From assembly GCA_003116995.1 (NCBI GenBank), contig BDSL01000036.1, forward strand, positions 620,001 to 684,000: a stretch of 64,000 bases of DNA, written 5' to 3'. This document shows positions 56,768 to 64,000 of this stretch, piece after piece. The translations under genes were made by a program, and so were the position numbers. How positions within the stretch are numbered: the first letter of the stretch is position 1; each line of letters opens with the position of its first letter. The DNA comes from Yamagishiella unicocca (Eukaryota > Chlorophyta > Chlorophyceae > Chlamydomonadales > Volvocaceae). The notes under the pieces are model-generated. The model saw only the letters and a list, made by a program, of their open reading frames with translations. It did not search any database and was not told where the DNA came from.

Positions 56768-57573
56768 TAGCGGCGCGCCGTACGATACAGCCGTGCTACA
56801 AAATTTGCAAATTACGGCCCGCATCTCACGCGGGGTGCTGAAGCCGCGCCCTTTAAGCTGTGGCGGCAAGTGCTTCGCGAGCGTGCGGTGCGATGTTGAC
56901 TATGGAGGACGGTGGAATCCTTCGTGTTGGCCACGCTGGGGAGGCTGCCGCTGCAGGCGGGCCAGACGAACGTTGTTCAAGCGGGTCTTGTTCAAACCAG
57001 AGGCGCTCGGAGCTCCAAAGATTGCGTGGCGCCGGATGTGCGTGCAATGACAGGCGCTCTGTTGCGATGTAGTGCGGATCTTCGCGATAGGTAGATAGAA
57101 ATAGCCCTGGTTGCGGCGCCCATGTCGCGTCGTAGCTCGTAGGGCATACATGCGGTGTCATGTTCACCGTGTTGCTTTCAAGTAATGATAGCTGCGTGGT
57201 CTCGGCCTGGCCCACATGCTGCTCGTGTCGGTCACTGTTCCGTCCTGCATCAGCTCGATACCGTTTTGCTGTGCCTGCGGACTTGGGCATTGTCCTGACG
57301 GCGGACCATTTAAGTAACGCGATGGGAAGTGGGTGCACGGGTTTATGTTGGAAATGGCCATAGCCAGCACAAAATCAGTCAAGCCCGCCCACAGCTTGTG
57401 GCCTTCGGAGCGCCGGTAGCTCCGGAGCCGGCCAGGAACAAAATACATTTTGGATATAGTAATTCAATCAGTGCGATATAATCCTGCCAATTGCTTTAGG
57501 TAAAGGCCCCCAACGCCCCGAGCTGAGGGGCTAGCTACTTGGAATTCCAGCCGTTATTAAGTAATGTGGTAAC
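56768..57573. other. Intergenic, OAS-like gene to THADA-like gene
   Basis: About 800 bases between two genes on the same strand, so 3' UTR of the first and promoter of the second. No TGTAA polyadenylation signal and no other feature that I can support. Confidence 0.5.
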
Positions 57574-60500
57574 ATGTCCGGTAAATTTAAGCGATCTCAG
57601 CGGCACCAGCGATGGAATGAGGCGGGCACTTGCTGGAGCGAGAAGTACTTGGCAGAAGTAAGTTTTGACAGTTATTGCGCACTCAAAGCTTGTATGATTA
57701 TGGTGCGATTGCTGCGAATATGGATGGCTTGGACGGTCTCAGCCGTCGGCATGGGCGTTGGCGGCGACTGAACCGCCATCCCACCCGTCAGCCGCCGCCT
57801 TTGGGTTTGACGTCCAATTCAGTATAACACTGAAGCACAATTTTTGATTTGTTCCGCCAGCGTCGGCTCACTGACATTTGACCGGCGGTGCCCCGTGGTG
57901 CGAACCATCCGGGCTTTGCAGCAGCGAAAACCCGACCGATCCCCTCTGCCCTTCACCTCTCGAAACCATAGCCGGCCGCCGCATCAGTAACGTAGTAGCG
58001 CTGCGGAGCTCCACGCGACTCCCCTCGCCCCGAAACCCCGATAGGCTGCCTCGGTGGATGCAGACGCCAACGCGCCAGCGCCGCTGCGCGCGCTGGCTTC
58101 GGAGCTGCTAGCGCTGTCCCGAGTGCAGCACACCTTTGGTGAAGTGGAGGAGCTGCGCGGCGTGCTTGCTGCCTTCCAGAAAGTCGTCGTCGCGGCCGCC
58201 ACCGCTTCCGGCTCCTCCGCGGCAAAACCACCTGCAACGGATGCGGCACTCGTGGCAGCAGGCGTGGTAGAGCCCGCCACCGCAGCAGCAGCAGCAGCAA
58301 CAGCAGCAGGTTTCGGAGCAGCGGCATGCGGCCCGCTGGAAACAGCCTGCTGGCTGCTGGCGGGAGTTTTATTCCAAGCCGGGAGCAGGCCCCTGCATCG
58401 GTCTGTGCTGGGGGCAGTGAAGCGCCTGCCGCAGGACCAGCTAGGTGGGCGGAGAGGAACCCGGGTCCGCTGGGAGGCGGGGGAGGTGCCTCCAGGGGGG
58501 GAAGCGGGGAACTTTGGGACGGGAAGGACGCAGGGGGAGAGGTGATGGGGGGCTAGGGGGCCAGAGGGTTCCTGGAAGCAACAACGACAGTAGAAAGGAC
58601 AATGGGGGCAAAGATGTGTTTCGACCACCGCCCCTCCGCCTCTCCGTCCCACGCCGCCTTCGTTCGCCCCTCCGAAACCAGACGTCTTTGGCGGCGCCGT
58701 CACCAAGCGCCTGCGGGCCACCCTTCGCGATTTGGACCTCGTGGCTCCGCTGCCCAGCCTGGACTCCGCCAGCACCGCCGCGGGCACGGCTGTTGGCGCT
58801 GCTGCGGACCTCTCGCAGCCGCCGTCGAGCGTCCCTCTGGGCGACCTGATGTCGTCGCTGTTGTGGCTGCCTGCCGCCCAAGGCTGGTTGCGGCCAGTGG
58901 CGGCGGCGGTGGTGTCGCGGCTAGCGGCGGGCGTGGACCGGGTGCTGGCGGCCGCGGACCGAGGGGCGCTGCACATCGCCCCCGGGCTGATGGAAGAGGT
59001 CCTGGTGAGTGGGGTGGCATGAAGAGAGGGTCCAGGAGTGCACGGGTGCAGGAGAGGAGGAGGGGGAAGAGAGCGGCCAGGGGGAGGGGGAGGAGGAGGA
59101 CGAGGAGGAGGAGGAGGAGGAGGGGGGGAGGAGGAGGAGGGGGAGGAGGGGGAGGAGGAGGAAAAAGAAGGGGAGGGGAAGGGGGACTCGACAGCGGCCT
59201 GCCGCCAGCAGCGCAGGTGTAGATGTCCGGTGGAAGGGTCCACAGTGGCGGCAGTCGCCGTCGTCGCCTCATAGTGGTGCCCAATCCTCCCCTCCCCTCC
59301 CCTCCTGGCTTCCTCATGGCACCGCCACGCCGCAGGATGCCGTGGGTGCGCTGTACTACCTGCTCCAGAACCACGGCCGCCACCTGGCGGGACAGGAGCA
59401 CGCGGAGGGGCAGGAGGCGGGACAGCAGCAGCAGCAGATGCCTCGGGGCCAGCACGCGGTGGTGCTGGCGGGGACGGCCATGCTGCGCGCGCTGCAGGTG
59501 GGTCATCGATCGCTGCTTGGGCACGTGCCTTGTCGTACCTTGTTGTGGCGTTGTCGTACCTTGGTGCCTTGTCGTACCTTGTTGTGCCTTGTCATACCTT
59601 GTCGTGCCTTGTTTGTATTCCCCGTGGTGCGGGCCCGGGGGCTGAACTGGGACTGGACTTGAGCTGAGGAGGGGAGGGGAGGGGAACTGCGGGTGCTGGC
59701 GCGGGAAAGGGCGGAGTGAGTGGCTTGTTGCTTGTCGGAGGTGGTGGGGGCGCACGGGGGGGTGCCGGCACATGGCACACGCGCTCTGCTGCGGAGTACT
59801 GCAGTGGCGCCGCATCCGGGGTGGGACAGACGGTGGGATTGGTGCGGGGCCCCGCCCACACCTGGGGCCCACGGGCTCACCCAACGCGTTCCAAAAGGCG
59901 CCGTGTGTCACCGCCACTCTTTCAACATGTGTCCTTCTGTCCCGCCCGCCCCACTAAACGCAACCCACCCGAAGGGCCGGGCGCTGGTGCGGGAGGCGCT
60001 CGCCTCCGCCGCCGTCGTACTGTGGGCAGCGGCGCTACTGCCTGACGTCGCACCCGGGTCCGCAGCCGCTGTCTTCGGCCAGGGGCTGTTCTTCCCGCCG
60101 CCGGACGCCGCCGCCGCCGGCGCCGCGGACCTCGTGCTGGTGTACGACGGTCGTTTGCCGGCGGCTGGCTCCCCGGCAGAGGAGGGGGGCAGCGGCAAGG
60201 GCCCGATCGGGGCGGAGGGCCCGCTTGGCGGCTGGCTGGACGGCTGGCTCCGGAGCCGGGACAGCAGCCTGGTTTCGGAGCTGCGTCGTTTTTCACCGAT
60301 CGGCCGCATCTGTTCGCTCAAGGGCCTTGTCACCGCCATGCCCCGGGTAGGGTGGGGTGGGGTAGGGTGGGGTAAGGAGATAGGGTTCGAGGAAGACCCG
60401 TGGATGCCTTAAAAAAACCGTTTAAAACAGGGAGATAGGGTAGGGTAGGGTTCTAGGGTAGGTTGGGGTGGAGGGTACGACTCGCTGTGCACCACTGCTA

Positions 60501-60954
60501 CGTTGGTTGCTGCCCCCTCCTGCCCGAGTGACTGCTGCTTCTGCCGCATCGTGGCTTGGCTCAAGGCATGTGTAGTATGTATATTTTGTTAGTAGGCTTC
60601 AGGCCAGGTTTTATCCTCGACGCGTGAGCAAAGAGATTCCTCCGACCAATCGAGTCCCGCTGCTGCGTCCTTTCCCCACCATCACAGGAAGCCACGTGCG
60701 CCGCCCTGTGGGTGGTACCCCGCCACCCGGCAAGACAGGACGCGGCATCACCACCACCAGCGCCCGCAGCTGCAGCCGCCTCCTCAGCCCCGTCCCCCGC
60801 AGTCGACCGGGCCCCGCCGCAGGTCGCCTGGCACTTCCTGATCGACGGCGCCCTGTCGTACGGCTGCTCGTCCATCCGTGACGCGCCGGACGCGCACTTC
60901 AAGTTCCACGCGGCGTGCGTGCTGTGCTTCTGCGTGTCTAAGGTGGCGGACTCG

Positions 60955-60988
<34 letters not shown>

Positions 60989-63900
60989 TATGCCATCAGG
61001 CCGGTGGGGGCCAGGAAGACGGGATTTACGAGACGGCCGCCGCTGCAGGCGAAGGAGCTAGAGGTGCGGCCGCCGGAGGTGGCAGCGGCGGCGGTGGCGG
61101 CGGCGGCGGCGGCGGCGGCGAGTCCCCCGCGGCTCCGCCTCTGCAACCGGCGCTGCTGCGGCCATCGACGCTGGAGGTGCTCATGGGGCTTATGTGGGCC
61201 AACCTGGACGAGCCGCTGGCGCAGACGGCTAGGCAGGTGCGCAGCGCGCATGGCTGTACTGTACGACAGGGTGTGCGTTGTACGTTCGGCAGGGCGTGCT
61301 GCCGCGGGCGCAAGTACCACGGAGGGATGGGTCGTAAGCTAGGGGCGGCACCCACTTCGCCCCCTTTGCTTCGGTACCCACCGAGTTCCGTCATGCGGTG
61401 TACGGCGCCCTACAACTGGCTCTGCTCCGCGATGCCCCAGACCCTATTGCCCACCAGATTGCGCCTTTTTTAAGCCAACCAGAGGGGTTGAAACGTCCCG
61501 AATGTGTGTGTATATGCGCGCGCAGCTTCAAGACGCCTTCCAGATGCTTCTGGAGGTGTACTCATGCCAGGACCGTTACGCAAGGGGAGTGCTGGCCCCC
61601 CTGGAGCAATTCAAGAGCCAGGCGAGTCGGGCGGGTGGCCTCACCGCAGCTCCGCACACGAACACACAAGCACCGGCATCCTTAGCACTTTTGGGGTAAC
61701 CTCACTGCACCGACAGGTAACCTTCAGCTGCTTGCGCCCACCCGAGCGGGAAATGCGTGCCTCCCAGCTCAGGCGTGATGTTGATCACTCTTGGGCCCCT
61801 CCACCTCAACCCTTCTTGCCGTACGGACCCCTTCAGCGTCCCTTTTCTTCTTAACCCGAATAACACCTTTTTTCCCGCGCCCGGTGTCGCAGGTGGTGGC
61901 GCAACTGCTGGCGGTGCCGTACACACGCAAAGGCCGATACACGTCACTGGGCTGCATGGCGGAGCGCGGCTGTGCGCTGGTGATGCTCCGAGACCATCCG
62001 CAGTTGATCTCGGAGGCGCTGCTGGCCATGCAGGTCCGTAAGGCCAGCGAGCGCGCTGCCGGAGGCCGCGAAGTGGTCGGGATGTCGGATACCGCGCATT
62101 GGTTACGACACCACAGTTACGACCGCCCTCTTGTGCTGGGTTCGCCCCGGCTTGCGGACGCCAAAACATATTTTTATTAGTTGTCTTATTATCAAATAGC
62201 AGTTATTACTTGCAAGAAAGCACAGTTACGACGCTGTGGTGATCGATACGTATTTAGGACACATCGTTCCGAGCCGTAGTTACCAAAAAGGACAGTCCTA
62301 ATCGATACATGCGAAACCGCGGTTATCATAACTAACCATACTTACCTAATCGTACTGAACCATCCGGACAAAACGTATGCGTATCAAAACGTGCTTTTCG
62401 CGCGCCTTTCGCGAACACCAACCGCCATCACACTTCACCCTCAACCCTGCCCTCGCCCCTGCAGGTTGACACTACAGCCAGCGCTGCTTCCTCCTTTCTC
62501 AAGACGCTCCTCGGCGCTGCTCGCACGGAGGCTAGCGCCAACCCGGAGCTGGCGGCTGCGGCCGCCGCCGCCGCCGCCGCCAGCGGCACCGCCGCCGGCT
62601 GCGGCACCGCCGCCTCGTCTCCCTGGGTGGAGCTGTGGCGTGGCGCGCTGCTAGGGGCCTTATACAGCGGCAACGAGAAGATGCGCTCGTACGTTTCGGT
62701 ACATGCGCTGCCCGTCGTACTAGGCTTGGAGCCGTCGTCCGCCCTGGAGCTGATTCACGCGGCGCTGGCGGACACGGCTCCGGAACCCGTCCCTGGGACC
62801 TCCCGGGTAGCGGCGCTGGTGGCCGTCCTTAAGGTACGGCATGACGTCATGGCCAGTCCGCTGGGCGCCTCTGCCCTCCCCACATTCACACCTCATTGCA
62901 GCCGACGCCCGACACGAGGCCGCGCTAGTGTAGACGCCGCCCCGCCGTACCCATACCCCCGAACGCTATCCCCAAGCCTCCCAAAGCCCGCCGTGTCTCT
63001 TACCCGCCGGCCTTCTGGGTGGTATGGCTTCAGCCGCCCGTAAAAGCTGCACCCACGGCTCTCCAGGGCCGGAACCACGCGCCTCCACCCACCGGCGCTT
63101 CCCACCTGCACTCCCAACCTCACCAAATCTTCTCGACCTCCCCAACCGAATCTTCCCACCCTCCCCAACCGAATCTCCCCAACCTCCCCAACCGAATCTC
63201 CCCAACCCCCCCACCTCCGCAGGCTGCCCGCGGCATGGGGCTGGTGGCTGACCTTGACGCGCTAGTGGCGGGGCGGCAGCGGCTGGCTCTGGAGCCGGAG
63301 GCGCTGCTGACGGCCGCGGTGGCTCACGCTAGCGAGGCAGTGCGGCTGGATGCCCTGGAGCTGGCGTGCGTGAGCACACGGATGAGCGACCCGCCGGGTC
63401 AGTCCGCCGGCCCCCGGCCCCACCAGTGTGTGCGAGGGAGGGCTCCTCCTGCTTCATCAATGGCGAGCAGCACCAAACGCGACCGTGATCGAAACCCCGC
63501 GCCGAACTTCCCCGAGCAGCTGTTGCTCGTCCTCACCCGTCCTAGCATGGGGGTCATAGGGTCCTCATACCTCCAGGCAATTGCAGCAACACCGGTAGCC
63601 AGGTTGCGTATCCGGCCCCCTGACCCCCGCCTCCCCGCCTCCCCGCCTCCCCGCCTCCCCTCCCAGGCCGGCTTGAGCTCGTCATCGCTGGCCGCTGGCT
63701 GAGCCTGTGCATGCGCAGTACGCCTCAGGGCTCCCGCAACAAGTGCCTGGTGCTGGTGACCAAGCTCATCGCGCGGATCCGAATGGCGGTGGCGCACATC
63801 TACCACAAGTAGGGCCCATGTAGGGCGCGGTTGGTGCAGTGGGGGACCCGGAGGCGGGCCGCCGGAGGTCGGGTGGCTGCCTTCCTGCTTTGGTTTCGGC

Positions 63901-64000
63901 GCGCGGCTGCCAGCTCCTAAACGGCTCCACAGCTCGGCACGTCGTACCGCAGCGGCGTCCTGCTCCCCATGCGCCATACAGGGACGACGGGTGCGTGAAC
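57574..64000 (+). CDS. THADA: THADA/TRM732-like protein (tRNA 2'-O-methylation cofactor), 3' end outside window
   Basis: Eleven plus-strand exons in phase: 57574-57657 (ATG, MSGKFKRSQRHQRW), 58045-58444, 58682-59004, 59336-59497, 59975-60346, 60688-61236, 61526-61621, 61893-62033, 62465-62833, 63223-63397 and 63667-63808, giving at least 938 residues. At least one more exon near 63930 and the true end are beyond the window. Hallmarks of the THADA/Trm732 (DUF2428) family occur in order: FSPIGRICSLKGLVTAMP, APDAHFKFHAACVL, TRKGRYTSLGCMAERGCAL, YVSVHALPVVLG, EAVRLDALELAC and GSRNKCLVLVTKLIARIR. It is an ARM-like helical repeat protein. Yeast Trm732 partners Trm7 to methylate the ribose of tRNA position 32. 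Exon 6 has a run of ten Gln (60958-60987) and a poly-Gly run. The intron after 61621 has a GC donor. Cytosolic. Confidence 0.92.
59035..59185. repeat. GGAGGAGGAGG purine tract in THADA-like intron
   Basis: Almost pure GGA/GGGGA repeats just after the exon 3 donor, similar in kind to the tract at 1836-1964. Low complexity, non-coding. Confidence 0.85.
59520..59615. repeat. CCTTGTCGTACCTTGTTGTG repeats in THADA-like intron
   Basis: About eight 10-base units of CCTTGTCGTA/CCTTGTTGTG directly after the exon 4 donor. Non-coding minisatellite. Confidence 0.85.
63117..63218. repeat. ~21-bp minisatellite (CCCCAACCGAATCTCCCCAAC) in THADA-like intron
   Basis: About four imperfect C-rich units immediately upstream of the acceptor at 63222. 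They double as the polypyrimidine-type tract of that splice site. Confidence 0.8.

Noticed and set aside
57984..59243. 419-codon minus-strand frame
   Set aside because: Antisense of THADA-like exons 2-3 and the purine tract; poly-Pro/Ser artefact.
58700..59917. 405-codon minus-strand frame
   Set aside because: Same cause, through GGA repeats and the CCTTG minisatellite.
60346..60480. Interstitial telomere repeat (GGGTAGGGTAGGG)
   Set aside because: The volvocine telomere unit is TTTTAGGG; this is a G-rich intron repeat without it.

Overview
The window is nuclear DNA from a green alga, most likely a volvocine (Chlamydomonas/Gonium/Volvox group). The evidence is GC-rich coding sequence, many introns of roughly 80-1000 nt with GTGAGT/GTGCGG-type donors, proline-rich pherophorin-type modules, a plastid-type membrane protein and a kinesin. 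All gene models were built by hand from splice sites, reading phase and protein motifs; exon phases are mutually consistent unless an entry says otherwise.

Layout. (1) 1-4328, plus: 3' part of a scavenger-receptor-cysteine-rich (SRCR)/pherophorin-like extracellular protein. (2) 5174-8466, plus: small coiled-coil protein. (3) 8227-26.7 kb: three tandem copies (A, B, C) of a ~4.8 kb block, each carrying the last exon of the coiled-coil gene (plus) and one complete PLAC8 gene (minus). Copy A holds an 829-bp transposon-like insertion with a ~175-bp-arm hairpin. Copy C is split by ~3.6 kb of foreign DNA containing a deletion-derivative Ty1/copia element with identical LTRs, an 80-bp satellite and an orphan minus-strand gene fragment. 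(4) 28426-30710, minus: complete plastid-type multi-pass membrane protein, 315 aa. (5) 32557-40152, minus: complete KIF12-like kinesin, 982 aa. (6) 42745-44251, plus: AT-hook protein, 445 aa. (7) 47105-49544, minus: PP2C phosphatase, 605 aa. (8) 54138-56767, plus: 378-aa nucleotidyltransferase with the full signature of 2'-5'-oligoadenylate synthetase (OAS). (9) 57574 to the window end, plus: THADA/TRM732-like tRNA-methylation cofactor, incomplete at the right edge.

The genes are single eukaryotic loci and do not form an obvious pathway. The PLAC8 copies are a recent local expansion: B and C share a deletion that changes the PLAC8 C-terminus and also share a short hairpin, so they are sisters relative to A. 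The most surprising gene is the OAS-like enzyme. Its catalytic aspartates and C-terminal OAS signature are all readable, yet OAS enzymes are known mainly from animals and their relatives. Intergenic space is full of short dispersed repeats.
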